Notes: generated from the sequence alone by a model not told the origin. Counted from the stretch's first letter, positions 49,455-59,662 are shown. The stretch is 64,000 nucleotides of DNA from Alteromonadaceae bacterium (GCA_013373625.1 JABXHM010000083.1:40368-104367); one strand, 5' to 3'. Translations and numbers: made by a program.

Positions 49455-50408
49455 TCATGGCAAATAGCTCCTGAACTTCTCGCTGTTATACACAGCCATG
49501 ACCTTTTCAGCGTATTGAGGATCAGTCGCATAGCCAGCACTTTGCAACGCATTAAAATAGGCCTTAGGCTTGCCCGCCTGTTCCACTGCATCGCGATAAC
49601 GTGTATTTTCACGGATAAAGTCAACGTAGTCTTTGAAACCCTGCTCCAGATTTTCGTAGGTACGAAAGGCCGCTTTTTCCGAACGAGCCACTGTTCCGTC
49701 GAACTCAAGGGTACTCACAGTCGCCGAGTCGCCCTGCCAATATTGATTGGCCTTGATACCAAACAGGTTATTGGCACTGTTACCTTTGTTATCGTGGATA
49801 ACATGTTGACCCCAACCAGTTTCAACAGCGGCCTGAGCAATCAGCGCGTCGGGGGCAATACCTAACTGAGCAGCAGCTTTATTAGCCACCGGATACAGCG
49901 TTTTGACAAACTCTTCGGGATTGGCGAAGGCCGCTGCTTTAAAGGCCTGCCGGGTTTCACTGTCGGTGAGTGCCGCGGCCGTTTGCTGAGCCTGTTCTAC
50001 CGCAAGCTGACGCTGGCGATTAATTGACTCAAGATTGCCGTCACTGCGTGCGACACTGGCCGGCACAAAGTCTTCAATGGCATGTTGGCCCAATTGCTGA
50101 ATAATAATATCAGCCAGACCAACACCACCACTGCTGGATAAGTCAGTAGCCAGTTGCTTGTCGTGCATGTCGCGGTAAAACTTCACTTGCTCTGAGTTGA
50201 ACGGACTATCTTTATCTGCTAGTGCGTCCTGGGCTTTACGCATAGACTTAAGCATCATTTGCACAAAAATCGCTTCAAACTGCTGAGCAGCCTCTTTCAA
50301 CGCTTTATCGTCGTCACTAAAGGCCGCTTCGCGCAACTTATTCAAACTGGATAAGTCATGCACATTTCGCGCAGATTCAAGTTGAGATTTTGTGTTGAGC
50401 AAATCCAT
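49455..50408 (-). CDS. flgJ: Flagellar rod assembly protein/peptidoglycan hydrolase (FlgJ)
   Basis: 317 residues in two domains: an N-terminal rod-binding domain (AAQQFEAIFVQMMLKSMRKA, FRDMHDKQLATDLS-like region) and a C-terminal glucosaminidase domain with the catalytic Glu in LIAQAAVETGWGQH (about residue 195) and FGIKANQYWQG. It opens the peptidoglycan for the rod. ATGA overlap with flgI. Confidence 0.94.
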   Translation of the reverse strand: MDLLNTKSQLESARNVHDLSSLNKLREAAFSDDDKALKEAAQQFEAIFVQMMLKSMRKAQDALADKDSPFNSEQVKFYRDMHDKQLATDLSSSGGVGLADIIIQQLGQHAIEDFVPASVARSDGNLESINRQRQLAVEQAQQTAAALTDSETRQAFKAAAFANPEEFVKTLYPVANKAAAQLGIAPDALIAQAAVETGWGQHVIHDNKGNSANNLFGIKANQYWQGDSATVSTLEFDGTVARSEKAAFRTYENLEQGFKDYVDFIRENTRYRDAVEQAGKPKAYFNALQSAGYATDPQYAEKVMAVYNSEKFRSYLP

Positions 50409-51517
50409 CAGATCACCACCAACTCACCTTGCAATGCACCAGCCTGCCGAAGCGCTTCAAGTATTGCCATTAAGTCACCAGGAGCTGCACCTACTTCATT
50501 CACTGCACGCACAAGTTGATCCAGCGTCACGCCGGGCTCAAATTTGAACATTCTGCTGTCGGCCATATTTACATCAATAATGGATTGCGTCGTGACAACG
50601 GTTTCGCCTTCTGCCAGGGCATTGGGTTGGGTCACTTGCTGATTTTCACTGATCGTAACCGTGAGGCCACCATGAGTAATGGCTGCCGGCAACAAACGAA
50701 CGTCCCGGCCAATCACAATCGTTCCGGTGCGGCTGTTAACCACGACTCTTGCCGGTGCATCAGCCGGGGTAAATTCAAAATTCTCCAGCGTCGCCAGAAA
50801 TCCCACTCGCTGACCCGGATCGCGAGGTGCCGTGACACGCACCGAGGCGGCGTCCAATGGCTCAGCAATGGCGTAGCCTTTTTCAGGTTGCGCGCCTAAG
50901 CGCTCGTTGATCACGTCTGCCAATGCCTTGGCAGTAGAAAAATCCGGATAATGCAGGTTAAGTGTGAGGCTGTCACCACTGGCAAATCCGCTTGGTACAG
51001 CGCGTTCAACCAGCGCGCCGTTAGCAATGCGTCCAACGGTCGGTGTATTCACTATGATGCGCGAGCCATCACCGCCCTGAGCACCGAAGCCACTGACCAC
51101 CAGGCTACCTTGCGCGACCGCATAAATGTTGCCATCAACCCCTTTCAGGAAGGTTTGCAATAAGGTCCCGCCTTGCAGACTGCTGGCTTCTCCGACCGAC
51201 GAAACGGTTACGTCGATGGTTTGGCCAGGCTTAATAAACGGGGGCAGTTCTGCATGGACGGCTACCGCCGCGACATTTTTGATCTTCGGTTTAATATTCG
51301 GATCCAGACTAATACCAAAATTAGTCAACATGGTGCGAAAACTTTGTTCCGTAAACGGGCTTTGCTCGCCCGTGCCAGGTAAGCCTACAACCAGACCATA
51401 ACCAATCAATTGGTTACTTCTAACGCCCTGAATACTGGCTACATCTTTGATACGCTGAGCAGATGCGACAGGGCTTATTAGCAACGCACACAATATATAA
51501 CTTAAAACGATACGCAT
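50408..51517 (-). CDS. flgI: Flagellar P-ring protein (FlgI)
   Basis: 369-residue periplasmic ring protein. A signal peptide ([19 protein letters not shown]) precedes the mature start [31 protein letters not shown]. The C-terminus has [22 protein letters not shown]. The ATG at 51517 has AGGGAG and begins the signal peptide; the upstream start at 51544 would add nine residues. Confidence 0.95.
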   Translation of the reverse strand: MRIVLSYILCALLISPVASAQRIKDVASIQGVRSNQLIGYGLVVGLPGTGEQSPFTEQSFRTMLTNFGISLDPNIKPKIKNVAAVAVHAELPPFIKPGQTIDVTVSSVGEASSLQGGTLLQTFLKGVDGNIYAVAQGSLVVSGFGAQGGDGSRIIVNTPTVGRIANGALVERAVPSGFASGDSLTLNLHYPDFSTAKALADVINERLGAQPEKGYAIAEPLDAASVRVTAPRDPGQRVGFLATLENFEFTPADAPARVVVNSRTGTIVIGRDVRLLPAAITHGGLTVTISENQQVTQPNALAEGETVVTTQSIIDVNMADSRMFKFEPGVTLDQLVRAVNEVGAAPGDLMAILEALRQAGALQGELVVI

Positions 51518-51528
51518 CTTACAACTCC

Positions 51529-52212
51529 CTAGAGTGGCCACCACTCTGATGAAAAGAATTTTGTTAACCAGCCCTTTTCCTGGGAGCGGGAAAAACTGCC
51601 TGTGCCACTATATTGAATCCTGGCATTGGCAATACGAGTAGATAAAATTTCATTTTCCGGCGATATGTCTGCGGCACGAATAATACCGGTCAAGCGGATA
51701 TACTCATCGCCGTGATTAAGCGTTAGCCACTTTTCGCCGCGAATAACAAGATTCTGATTGGCCAGCACATCCACTACCGTGACGGATATGCTGCCATTTA
51801 AACTATTGCTTTGGTTGGCCTGAGCGTCACCACTAAATTCATTGGATGAATTCAAACCTAACTGGATAGACTCGTTGCCGATGTTCAACGCATTGCCACC
51901 TAACCCGGTAATGGGCTGAACATCGACACCGGTTTCTTTTGACGTCGTGGTACCGGCCGATTTACTGGCATTGGTATTTTCACTCAGGGTAACGGTAATG
52001 ATGTCACCCACCCGACGAGCCGTTACATCCGAATACAAACTATTGGCCATGTAAGGACGAAACAAGCCGCCGTCCTCGACAATCTGCTCGCGAGGCAGAT
52101 CGGGAATGACCGGTGCGAATGACGGATCATTGGCTTGCACATGGTCAGGTCCGGTGCTGGCACAGCCGCTGACAATCAACAGTATTGTAGTTAACAGGAC
52201 AAGACGTAACAT
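51529..52212 (-). CDS. flgH: Flagellar L-ring lipoprotein (FlgH)
   Basis: 227-residue outer-membrane ring lipoprotein. The signal peptide ends in a lipobox VSGC (Cys16), and the mature protein contains [35 protein letters not shown] and [22 protein letters not shown]. Length is typical. Confidence 0.95.
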   Translation of the reverse strand: MLRLVLLTTILLIVSGCASTGPDHVQANDPSFAPVIPDLPREQIVEDGGLFRPYMANSLYSDVTARRVGDIITVTLSENTNASKSAGTTTSKETGVDVQPITGLGGNALNIGNESIQLGLNSSNEFSGDAQANQSNSLNGSISVTVVDVLANQNLVIRGEKWLTLNHGDEYIRLTGIIRAADISPENEILSTRIANARIQYSGTGSFSRSQEKGWLTKFFSSEWWPL

Positions 52213-52229
52213 AACATACCCACTATTTG

Positions 52230-53018
52230 TTATAGCTGCTGAATAACCTGGCCAAGCATCTGATCCACTGACGTAATCACTTTAGAGTTCATTTCGTACA
52301 AACGCTGGCTTTCAATCAGATTCACAAGTTCTTCTGTCACATTCACGTTAGACGTTTCTAACGTCCCCTGAGCCAGTGTACCCAAGCCTTGCAGACCCGG
52401 AACGCCTTGCAGCGGAGCGCCGGATACCGCGGTCTCTACATACAGGTTCTGACCGATGGGTTGTAAACCGGTAGGATTGACAAAGTCCGTAATATTGAGC
52501 TGACCCAACACCTGTGGCTCAGCCTGCCCTCGCACGGACGCTGACACTTCGCCATCCTGTGAAATGGTAATTTGTTGTGCATCTTCTGGTATTGCGATTT
52601 CAGGTTGCAACAAGAAGCCCGCCCCCGGGGTTACTATCTGACCTTGATCATTTAACGTAAACTGACCGTTGCGGGTATAAGCGATGGTGCCGTCAGGTTG
52701 TAATATTTCAAAAAAACCACGCCCCTGAATAGACATATCCAGTGCATTATCAGTAGTAAGCAAATTACCCTGTGTGTGCGCTTTTTGCGTTGCCACAACC
52801 TTAGAGCCAGCGCCAATCATTAAACCGGACGGCAACTCTGTATCTGCAGAAGAGCGTCCACCGGGCTGATTAATATTCTGATACAACAGATCTTCAAAGA
52901 TCGCGCGGTCTTTTTTGAAACCTACAGTAGAGGCGTTGGCCAGGTTATTTGACACCGTCGACACATCGGTCTGAGCGGCATCGAGCCCGGTTTTACTAAT
53001 CCAAAGTGCTGGATGCAT
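52230..53018 (-). CDS. flgG: Flagellar distal rod protein (FlgG)
   Basis: 262 residues. ALWISKTGLDAAQTDVSTVSNNLANASTVGFKKDRAIFEDLLYQ and the C-terminal NVTEELVNLIESQRLYEMNSKVITSVDQML identify FlgG. Follows flgF with 41 bases between. Confidence 0.96.
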   Translation of the reverse strand: MHPALWISKTGLDAAQTDVSTVSNNLANASTVGFKKDRAIFEDLLYQNINQPGGRSSADTELPSGLMIGAGSKVVATQKAHTQGNLLTTDNALDMSIQGRGFFEILQPDGTIAYTRNGQFTLNDQGQIVTPGAGFLLQPEIAIPEDAQQITISQDGEVSASVRGQAEPQVLGQLNITDFVNPTGLQPIGQNLYVETAVSGAPLQGVPGLQGLGTLAQGTLETSNVNVTEELVNLIESQRLYEMNSKVITSVDQMLGQVIQQL

Positions 53019-53059
53019 AATTGTTTCTCCTCTGCCAGGGCGAGATAGCCCGGGCTAAA

Positions 53060-53803
53060 TTAGATAATTCTCAGCAACATATTGCCGCGAGTATCCAGGG
53101 TGTCGGCTTTCTTCATCATTTTGACTTGTAACTCGTAGTGGCGTTGCAGGCTGATCATACTGACCATTTCATCGATAGCATTCACATTTGAACCTTCAAG
53201 CATACCTGTCATCACTGACACGGTTTCATCCGCCGGCGCCAAGGTACCGTCTTTAAGACGAAACAAACCATCGTTACCGCGCTCCATATCTCGATACTCA
53301 GGTTTTACCAGTTTTAATCGTCCGACCTCTTCGTTGACAGCTTCGGGGGCCCCCTGAGGACGAATCGAAATGGTGCCATCGGAAGCAATGTTTAAATTGT
53401 CCAGCGGCACTGGCAAAAAGACGGGCCCCGCATCACCTAAAACGACATTACCGTGCACATCTTCCAAAACGCCATCAGGCCCAAGCTGGAAGTTCCCGTC
53501 GCGACTGTAAGCCTCGTTGCCCTGAGCATCCTGGACAGCAAACCAGCCATCCCCCTGAATTGCCACGTCCAGATCACGCCCCGTTTGAATTAACGGTCCG
53601 TCTTCGTAGTTATTGGTCGGGTTTTCGGTCATGGCAAACACGCGGGACGGCAAACCTTCGCCGTACACCGGCATCGCTCTTGCCTGTTCCAACTGAGCCT
53701 TGAAGCCTGTGGTTTGAGCATTAGCTAAATTATTTGCCCGCAAAGACGTTGCTAACAGGTCCTGGCCTGCGCCACTGCTGGCGATATAGAGTAGTTTGTC
53801 CAT
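53060..53803 (-). CDS. flgF: Flagellar proximal rod protein (FlgF)
   Basis: 247 residues. KLLYIASSGAGQDLLATSLRANNLANAQTTGFKAQ at the N-terminus and IDEMVSMISLQRHYELQVKMMKKADTLD at the C-terminus. First gene of the flgFGHIJ unit, 40 bases after a near-perfect sigma-54 promoter. Confidence 0.96.
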   Translation of the reverse strand: MDKLLYIASSGAGQDLLATSLRANNLANAQTTGFKAQLEQARAMPVYGEGLPSRVFAMTENPTNNYEDGPLIQTGRDLDVAIQGDGWFAVQDAQGNEAYSRDGNFQLGPDGVLEDVHGNVVLGDAGPVFLPVPLDNLNIASDGTISIRPQGAPEAVNEEVGRLKLVKPEYRDMERGNDGLFRLKDGTLAPADETVSVMTGMLEGSNVNAIDEMVSMISLQRHYELQVKMMKKADTLDTRGNMLLRII

Positions 53804-53842
53804 GACTGCCTTTTGACGCTTTAGTTACATTTATACTAATAC

Positions 53843-53858
53843 TGCAAAGGGAGTGCCA
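53843..53858 (-). promoter_or_regulatory. Sigma-54 promoter of flgFGHIJ
   Basis: Minus strand TGGCACTCCCTTTGCA: exact -24 TGGCAC and -12 TTGCA with N5 between. The flgF ATG is 40 bases further. In Vibrio-type hierarchies such promoters need an NtrC-type activator (FlrC/FleR), not in this window. Confidence 0.92.
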
Positions 53859-53894
53859 AGTACGCTAAATATGCCAGAAACATGAACGGGAAAA

Positions 53895-53925
53895 GTAAAA
53901 AGCCAGTCGTTAAAACGAACTGGCT
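53895..53925 (-). terminator. Rho-independent terminator after flgE
   Basis: AGCCAGT/ACTGGCT stem around a T/A-rich loop (53901-53925), followed on the minus strand by TTTTTAC. It separates the flgBCDE unit from flgFGHIJ, which has its own sigma-54 promoter. Confidence 0.85.
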
Positions 53926-53963
53926 TTGGATTTAATGCTACGTTTAAAAAATCGAAAGAGCGC

Positions 53964-55346
53964 TTATCGGATACCCAGAATGGTCTGATTAAGCTGGTTA
54001 TTAATTTCCAGTGCTCGTGAATTGGCCTGGAAGTTACGCTGGGCAATAATCAGGTCAATCAGTTCGGTCGTCAGATTGACGTTGGCTTGCTCTAACGCCG
54101 AAGAGTTAATTTCACCAAAGGTTCCTGTGGTGGCTTCACCCGCCAGCGCCTCACCAGACTCAATAGACTCTTTCCACTGGGTATTGCTCTTCTGGGTTAA
54201 GCCTTGTTCGTTAGAAAAGCGCGCCAGAGCAACACGTACTACTGGCTCAGACGTGCCATTAGAGAACGTTGCTCTTACCAAGCCATCGGGACCAATATCA
54301 ACGCCTGTTAAGCGCCCTACAGGCAGACCATCCTGCTCTAATGATGTGACTTCAAAGGCAGACGCATACTGCGTTGGTTCATTAACGGTTTGGCCAGTCG
54401 GCTCGAGGTTAAAATCAATATTGATTTGTTGGCTTTGTTCAGCGCCGCCACCCAAGGCATTAGCACCATTTCCCAAGCCGTCTAAACCCAAAATTTCGGT
54501 TTGAATAGTCGCCGGTACCTGATTGACAAAGTCGCCACTGGAATTAAAGTTTAATGTCGCCGACGTCCATGGTACCGGCGGGTTTGCCGGGTTAGTTGGA
54601 TCAGGTCTGGTGACACCCGAATTAATACCGCCGTTAATATTGACCGGAGTGTCATCAACGGTCGCAAACATATGCCAGCGGTTAGGGTTGTTGGTTAGGT
54701 CGGTATTATCTTTAACATAGTAATAAGTCATGATATGACTTTCACCGAGTGAATCATAAACCGTCACAGAGGTGGCAGCATTGTAGGTAAGAGTATCATC
54801 AGGGTCAAAGTTAGCCGGATCCAGTGCCTCGTCGTTAGCCGGTAAATTCATTCGCATAGTAACTTCACGCGTGGGTTGCGGAGAACCTGATGAATCAGGA
54901 ATTCGCACTGGCACTGTGGTACTCAGCGCAACTGACGAGCTAGTGCCGTCAGGGTTAACAGGGAAGCCCAACAGGTGGTCGCCACTGGTATTCACAACAA
55001 AATTATTTTCGTCGAGTTTAAACTGACCGGCACGGGTAAATGAGGTATCCCGTGAGGTAAGATCTGGCACTGTAGCAAAAAAGCCATTACCGGTAATGGC
55101 CAAATCAAGCGAGGTATTGGTAAATTGCAAACTACCCTGGGTAAATTGCTGAGCCACTTCCTGAGTAAGTACCCCGTCACCGACTTTAGTTTTACCACCT
55201 GCTAATAAGGAGGCAGCATAGACATCACCGAATTCAGCTCTTGATTCTTTAAAACCTACGGTGTTCACGTTAGCAATGTTATTTGCTGTTGTATCCAGGT
55301 CTTTTTGTGCGGCAGCGACGCCACTGAGTGCAATATTAAAAGACAT
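53964..55346 (-). CDS. flgE: Flagellar hook protein (FlgE)
   Basis: 460 residues. ALSGVAAAQKDLDTTANNIANVNTVGFKESRAEFGD and the C-terminal VNLTTELIDLIIAQRNFQANSRALEINNQLNQTIL mark FlgE. Slightly longer than enteric FlgE. Last gene of the flgBCDE unit; a terminator follows. Confidence 0.96.
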   Translation of the reverse strand: MSFNIALSGVAAAQKDLDTTANNIANVNTVGFKESRAEFGDVYAASLLAGGKTKVGDGVLTQEVAQQFTQGSLQFTNTSLDLAITGNGFFATVPDLTSRDTSFTRAGQFKLDENNFVVNTSGDHLLGFPVNPDGTSSSVALSTTVPVRIPDSSGSPQPTREVTMRMNLPANDEALDPANFDPDDTLTYNAATSVTVYDSLGESHIMTYYYVKDNTDLTNNPNRWHMFATVDDTPVNINGGINSGVTRPDPTNPANPPVPWTSATLNFNSSGDFVNQVPATIQTEILGLDGLGNGANALGGGAEQSQQINIDFNLEPTGQTVNEPTQYASAFEVTSLEQDGLPVGRLTGVDIGPDGLVRATFSNGTSEPVVRVALARFSNEQGLTQKSNTQWKESIESGEALAGEATTGTFGEINSSALEQANVNLTTELIDLIIAQRNFQANSRALEINNQLNQTILGIR

Positions 55347-55360
55347 TTGCTTTTCTCCTG

Positions 55361-56050
55361 TTAACTGCCGATCTGTATGACGTCGTCGAGATTGATACTC
55401 ACGTCGCCATCTAAATTCAAAATAATACCCTGGCTACTGCCTGCCAGGCTGACACTACTAACGTGACGGTTAATGGCAGTCGATAGTGCCTCGCCTTCAC
55501 CATTCACTTTACCGTTAGCACTTACCACGTAATTGCCGGGCGGCATAGGATTGCCGTTGTTGTCGGTTCCGTCCCAGTTAAACTCGATATTACCTTCTGG
55601 CTGCGTACCGGCATTGATGGTTCTGACCACTTCACCGTTGGCACTGGTAATAGTGATTTCCATTTCTTGTACGGTTTGCTCATTTACGACAAAGCCTGAA
55701 ATGCCCGCACCTTCGGTTCCCATATAGCCAATATTGGCCTCTACCAGCACATCCTGGCCAATGAGACTTGAAGCCTGAAGGGCCTGATTTGACGTCATCG
55801 AAGTGGCAAAACTCTCGAATTTATCGTTTAGCTTATTGATGCCTTCAGCAGTAGTGAATTGTGTCATCTGCGAAACCATCTGGTCGTTATCAACCGGCTT
55901 AGTGGGGTCCTGATTGGCCAGCTGCTCTGTCAGTAAAGCAAAGAAATCTTCCTGCGACAGTTGTTGTTCAGAACCATCGGCAACCTTTACTTTCTCTTCC
56001 TTCCAGTAAAGGTCATCGTTGAGTTTGGGGGTATTATTAATTGTATTCAC
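55361..56050 (-). CDS. flgD: Flagellar hook capping protein (FlgD)
   Basis: 229 residues. LTEQLANQDPTKPVDNDQMVSQMTQFTTAEGINKL is the conserved N-terminal motif; then a tandem FlgD Ig-like domain (FNWDGTDNNGNPMPPGNY). Assembles the hook. 14 bases before flgE. Confidence 0.95.
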   Translation of the reverse strand: MNTINNTPKLNDDLYWKEEKVKVADGSEQQLSQEDFFALLTEQLANQDPTKPVDNDQMVSQMTQFTTAEGINKLNDKFESFATSMTSNQALQASSLIGQDVLVEANIGYMGTEGAGISGFVVNEQTVQEMEITITSANGEVVRTINAGTQPEGNIEFNWDGTDNNGNPMPPGNYVVSANGKVNGEGEALSTAINRHVSSVSLAGSSQGIILNLDGDVSINLDDVIQIGS

Positions 56051-56074
56051 AATAGTTTCCTCATCAACCCGCTA

Positions 56075-56500
56075 CTACTGACCCTGACCAAGCATCATTA
56101 CGCGCCGGAATATTCGTTTGGTGGTGTCCGCCACCTGAACGTTGGTTTCATAAGCTTTGGAGGCTGACATCATGTCAGCCATTTCTTCAACGATATTAAC
56201 GTTGGGCTTATAGATATAGCCGTTTTCGTCAGCCATCGGGTTGTGCGGCGCATATTCAATTTGTAGTGGTCGATCACTTTCGACAATGCCTAATACCTGA
56301 ACTTCTGAACCTTTGCTCTTACTGTCTGTCGTAGCACGACTAAGTTCAGCAGCAAATACCGCATGGCGTGCGCGGTAGGTTTCGCCTTCACTGCTGCTTA
56401 CCGAGTTAGCATTGGCAATGTTACTCGCCGTGGTATTTAAACGTACGCTTTCTGCATGCATACCCGACGCTGAAATTGACATAACATCAAATAAACTCAT
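56075..56500 (-). CDS. flgC: Flagellar proximal rod protein (FlgC)
   Basis: 141 residues. MSISASGMHAESVRLNTTASNIANANSVSSS and the C-terminal PNVNIVEEMADMMSASKAYETNVQV. Overlaps flgB by four bases. Confidence 0.96.
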   Translation of the reverse strand: MSLFDVMSISASGMHAESVRLNTTASNIANANSVSSSEGETYRARHAVFAAELSRATTDSKSKGSEVQVLGIVESDRPLQIEYAPHNPMADENGYIYKPNVNIVEEMADMMSASKAYETNVQVADTTKRIFRRVMMLGQGQ

Positions 56501-56901
56501 TGACCCTGACCTCCGCTTATCGCTTTCTTCATGCCTTTAATTTTGCCGGTTAAAAACTGCAATGAGGCCTGATAGCGCATACCTGTATCTAAAAATTCGT
56601 TTCGTTCCCGCTGAACTTCAACGCTGTTACCGTCACCGGTGTCCGGCTGTGATGGAATGCGATAACCCACTTCTGTTGCTGAAACCATTGTTCCGCTCAG
56701 GTGTTTTTCATGCGTTCGCGTCATCGACTGGCCTGAAGAGTGTTGAGCTTTCGCCATGGCTTGTTGAAAATCAATGCCTTTGGCTTTATAGCCAGGTGTA
56801 TTTGCATTCGCCAGGTTGCCGGAAATGACTTCCATTTTATCTGCCCGCACTTGCAGGGCATTCTTATGGAACCCGGTCAAACGATCTAAACTTATTGCCA
56901 T
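56497..56901 (-). CDS. flgB: Flagellar proximal rod protein (FlgB)
   Basis: 134 residues. ALQVRADKMEVISGNLANANTPGYKAKGIDFQQAM near the N-terminus; C-terminal QRERNEFLDTGMRYQASLQFLTGKIKGM. First gene of flgBCDE, 29 bases after a sigma-54 promoter. Confidence 0.96.
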   Translation of the reverse strand: MAISLDRLTGFHKNALQVRADKMEVISGNLANANTPGYKAKGIDFQQAMAKAQHSSGQSMTRTHEKHLSGTMVSATEVGYRIPSQPDTGDGNSVEVQRERNEFLDTGMRYQASLQFLTGKIKGMKKAISGGQGQ

Positions 56902-56929
56902 GTGACTTCTCCTCTAACGAAAGAAGAGA

Positions 56930-56945
56930 AGCAATTGAAGTGCCA
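56930..56945 (-). promoter_or_regulatory. Sigma-54 promoter of flgBCDE
   Basis: Minus strand TGGCACTTCAATTGCT: -24 TGGCAC, N5, -12 TTGCT. Full match to the core consensus. The flgB ATG is 29 bases further. Confidence 0.92.
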
Positions 56946-57000
56946 ACAAAGATTACAGAGCTAACCAAAACAAAAATTAACAGTTACAACGTTGTTTTAG

Positions 57001-57834
57001 TTAGTCTTTTTTTGCGTAGTACAAGCCGGGGTTACACTTTACCATGCGGTAATAATCGGCCGCAGAGGCGACCGATTCAGAAGCGCCGAGAAATAGGATG
57101 CCGCCTGGGTTTAACTGGGCGGCAATTTGTTGCAGTATTTTTTGTTTCAGTTCAGTGGAGAAGTAAATCAATACATTGCGACAAAAAACAATATCAAACT
57201 TACCCAAGGACGAGTAGCTATGCAGAAGATTGATACTGCGGAAATTCACCATACGACGCACCTCCGGTTTAACCTGCAGCAAACCGTCAGTATGAGGGTT
57301 GAAATAACGTTGACGTCGTTCCGCGGAGAGTCCACGCGCCAGTGATAATTCATCATACGTGCCCTGCTCACAGCGTTTGAGCATATTACTCGATAAGTCA
57401 GTTGCGAGTATCTCTACCGACAATGAAGCAGCACCAGGGTTTTGCCGTTGGTATTCCAGTACTGACATGGCAATAGAATATGGCTCCTGACCAGACGAGC
57501 ATGCAGCGCTCCAGATACGTAAACGTCGTTGTCTAGTCGCATGTTCCGGCAACAATTGTTTGATCAAAAGTTCAAAAGGGTAGCCGTCACGAAACCATAG
57601 TGTTTCGTTAGTCGTCATGGCATCAATAACTTGCTGCAGTAATGTGCGATCGTGTCCCGATATAGATTGGCTCAATAGCTCGTCAATACTTTTATACTGG
57701 CGCTCATGAAGCAAGCCACCCAAACGACTGCGTACGAGGTATTGTTTATTATCACCCAGCACTATGCCGCATTGCCGTTCTAGAAAATCCCGGAATTGGC
57801 GGTAAACATCCGGCGATACATCCTTATTAATCAA
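57001..57834 (-). CDS. cheR: Chemotaxis protein methyltransferase (CheR)
   Basis: 277 residues. N-terminal CheR helical domain, then a SAM-binding domain IWSAACSSGQEPYSIAMSVLEYQ and a C-terminal LGASESVASAADYYRMV. Methylates glutamates on chemoreceptors. Follows cheV by 17 bases, an arrangement (cheV-cheR beside flgB) known from Vibrio. Confidence 0.95.
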   Translation of the reverse strand: MINKDVSPDVYRQFRDFLERQCGIVLGDNKQYLVRSRLGGLLHERQYKSIDELLSQSISGHDRTLLQQVIDAMTTNETLWFRDGYPFELLIKQLLPEHATRQRRLRIWSAACSSGQEPYSIAMSVLEYQRQNPGAASLSVEILATDLSSNMLKRCEQGTYDELSLARGLSAERRQRYFNPHTDGLLQVKPEVRRMVNFRSINLLHSYSSLGKFDIVFCRNVLIYFSTELKQKILQQIAAQLNPGGILFLGASESVASAADYYRMVKCNPGLYYAKKD

Positions 57835-57851
57835 CCGCGTGACGCTCCGTA

Positions 57852-58781
57852 TTATTGCTCATCAGGACCCAACCATTTTTGTACTGCCGAGGCCAGCTCA
57901 TCAGGGTGAAATTTAGCGATAAAATCATCCGCGCCAACTTTCTTAACCATTGCCTGATTAAAAACGCCGCTCAATGATGTATGCAATACCACGTGGAGTT
58001 TTTGCAGCTCTGGCGTATTTTTAATCTCCGCCGTCAATGTATAACCATCCATTTCCGGCATTTCAATATCGGAAACCAACACGCCTACCTTATCGGTCAC
58101 ATCGCCGGTTTCTGCGGCAATTTCTTTTAAGCGATTCAGAGCTTCCAGCCCGTTTTTGGCCATTTCAATTTCCAGGCCCAGCGTTGTTAGTGCCCGTTTA
58201 ACCTGGTTTCTTGCCACTGAAGAGTCATCCGCTATAAAAATAATTTTATCTTTATAACGCTCAGTATCCAGCGTTGACGCAACCGCATCACTAACTTCTG
58301 TATTCAGCGGTGAAATTTCGTTGAGAATTTTCTCTACATCGAGAATTTCGACTAATTCCCCTTCGACTTCTGTCACGGCAGTCAGATAGCTCGCTCTGCC
58401 GGTGCCCTGCGGCGGTGGCATTATTGCATCCCAGTTGGTATTGATAATACGTTCGACCGCGCCGACCAAAAAGCCTTGAACCGACCGGTTGTACTCGGCG
58501 ATTACAATAAAAGCAGTTTTTAAGTCTTCGATCCGACGCCCACCCGTTGCCATGCTCAGGTCAATAACTGAGATCGTTTGGCCACGTATATGTGCCACAC
58601 CGCGCACCAACGGATTAAGCTTGGGCATGGAGGTTAACGCCGGACACTGCAACACTTCACGAACTTTAAACACGTTAATCCCGAAACGCTGCCGACCGTT
58701 AAGACGGAACAGCAACAACTCCAGCCGGTTTTGACCTACTAACTGTGTTCGCTGATTAACCGAATCTAAAATTCCAGACAT
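57852..58781 (-). CDS. cheV: Chemotaxis protein CheV (CheW-receiver fusion)
   Basis: 309 residues. N-terminal CheW-like domain (LLLFRLNGRQRFGINVFKVREVL, GVAHIRGQTISVIDLS) and C-terminal receiver domain (FIADDSSVARNQVKRALTTLGLE, LVSDIEMPEMDGYTL with the phospho-Asp about residue 237, then the Lys of DDFIAKFHPDEL). Couples receptors to CheA and may act as a phosphate sink. Confidence 0.94.
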   Translation of the reverse strand: MSGILDSVNQRTQLVGQNRLELLLFRLNGRQRFGINVFKVREVLQCPALTSMPKLNPLVRGVAHIRGQTISVIDLSMATGGRRIEDLKTAFIVIAEYNRSVQGFLVGAVERIINTNWDAIMPPPQGTGRASYLTAVTEVEGELVEILDVEKILNEISPLNTEVSDAVASTLDTERYKDKIIFIADDSSVARNQVKRALTTLGLEIEMAKNGLEALNRLKEIAAETGDVTDKVGVLVSDIEMPEMDGYTLTAEIKNTPELQKLHVVLHTSLSGVFNQAMVKKVGADDFIAKFHPDELASAVQKWLGPDEQ

Positions 58782-58804
58782 ACATCACCTCAATTTTTCA
58801 ATAT

Positions 58805-58820
58805 GGGCATAGAGTTTGCG
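58805..58820 (+). promoter_or_regulatory. Possible sigma-54 promoter for flgA
   Basis: GGGCATAGAGTTTGCG on the + strand keeps GG-N10-GC and the TTGC -12 but has mismatches in TGGCAC. It lies about 108 bases before the flgA ATG. Confidence 0.45.
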
Positions 58821-58869
58821 TGTTCAACTACAATCAAAACTGATGTCAAATTTCCGACACCAGTTAATC

Positions 58870-58896
58870 AGATCGGCAAAACATGCTGATATGAGT
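58870..58896 (-). promoter_or_regulatory. Weak sigma-28-like site before cheV
   Basis: Minus strand GCCGATCT is a good -10, but the nearest TAAA is three bases too far upstream for the usual spacing. Low confidence. Confidence 0.25.
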
Positions 58897-58927
58897 TTAA
58901 TAATAGTCAAAATGACAACATCTGAAC

Positions 58928-59662
58928 ATGAAAATATTGAAAACATTACTATTGCCTGCGCGTTTAGCTTTCATATTGACTACAGGTATCACCTTAGCTC
59001 ACTTTGACTTGATTGCCCAACAAAACTCGGGTACCGCTCATGAGCGGTTGACGTTAAGTGTAGCTGACTTTTTAAATCAACAACTTGCTAATGAACAAAG
59101 TAATGATTTAAATGACAACTTAACTATCGAGGTCACCCCTATCGATAGCCGTATAAACATTCCGAAGTGCGACGCGCCTTATAGTTACGATGTCGACCCG
59201 GCAACACTGCATTTAAGTTATCTTAATGTCAGAGTGAGTTGCGATACGAGTAACTGGTATATTTTTACCAGTGCCAAGGTCACACGCACCCGCACAATTG
59301 TTGTAACAGCGAGTATGATAAGTCCTGACACTGTTTTGTCAGATGGTCATCTGACGCTGGCAGAAGTGGATATCAAACGACTGCGTCATACCCCTTTTAC
59401 CGCACTGGAAGACGTTACCGGTGCCAGGCTCAAATATCGTGTCAGAGAAGGGCAACCAGTGCAAAGCAACATGCTGTGCTTTATTTGCAAAGGTGATAAA
59501 ATTACCATCAGTGCCCAGGCTGGTACAATGGAAGTTAAAACCTCCGGTATCGCACGTCAGGATGGTGTTATAGGTGATGTAATTGAGGTGGTAAATAGTA
59601 GTTCTAACAAATCGGTTATTGCTAAAGTAGCCAGCACACAGGAAGTTGTTGTGAGTCTGTGA
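58928..59662 (+). CDS. flgA: Flagellar P-ring assembly chaperone (FlgA)
   Basis: 244 residues with an N-terminal signal segment (ILKTLLLPARLAFILTTG), then the SAF-type domain: ASMISPDTVLSDGHLTLAEVDIKRLR and the C-terminal ARLKYRVREGQPVQSNML and GDVIEVVNSSSNK. Periplasmic helper of FlgI assembly. Transcribed away from cheV. Confidence 0.9.
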   Translation: MKILKTLLLPARLAFILTTGITLAHFDLIAQQNSGTAHERLTLSVADFLNQQLANEQSNDLNDNLTIEVTPIDSRINIPKCDAPYSYDVDPATLHLSYLNVRVSCDTSNWYIFTSAKVTRTRTIVVTASMISPDTVLSDGHLTLAEVDIKRLRHTPFTALEDVTGARLKYRVREGQPVQSNMLCFICKGDKITISAQAGTMEVKTSGIARQDGVIGDVIEVVNSSSNKSVIAKVASTQEVVVSL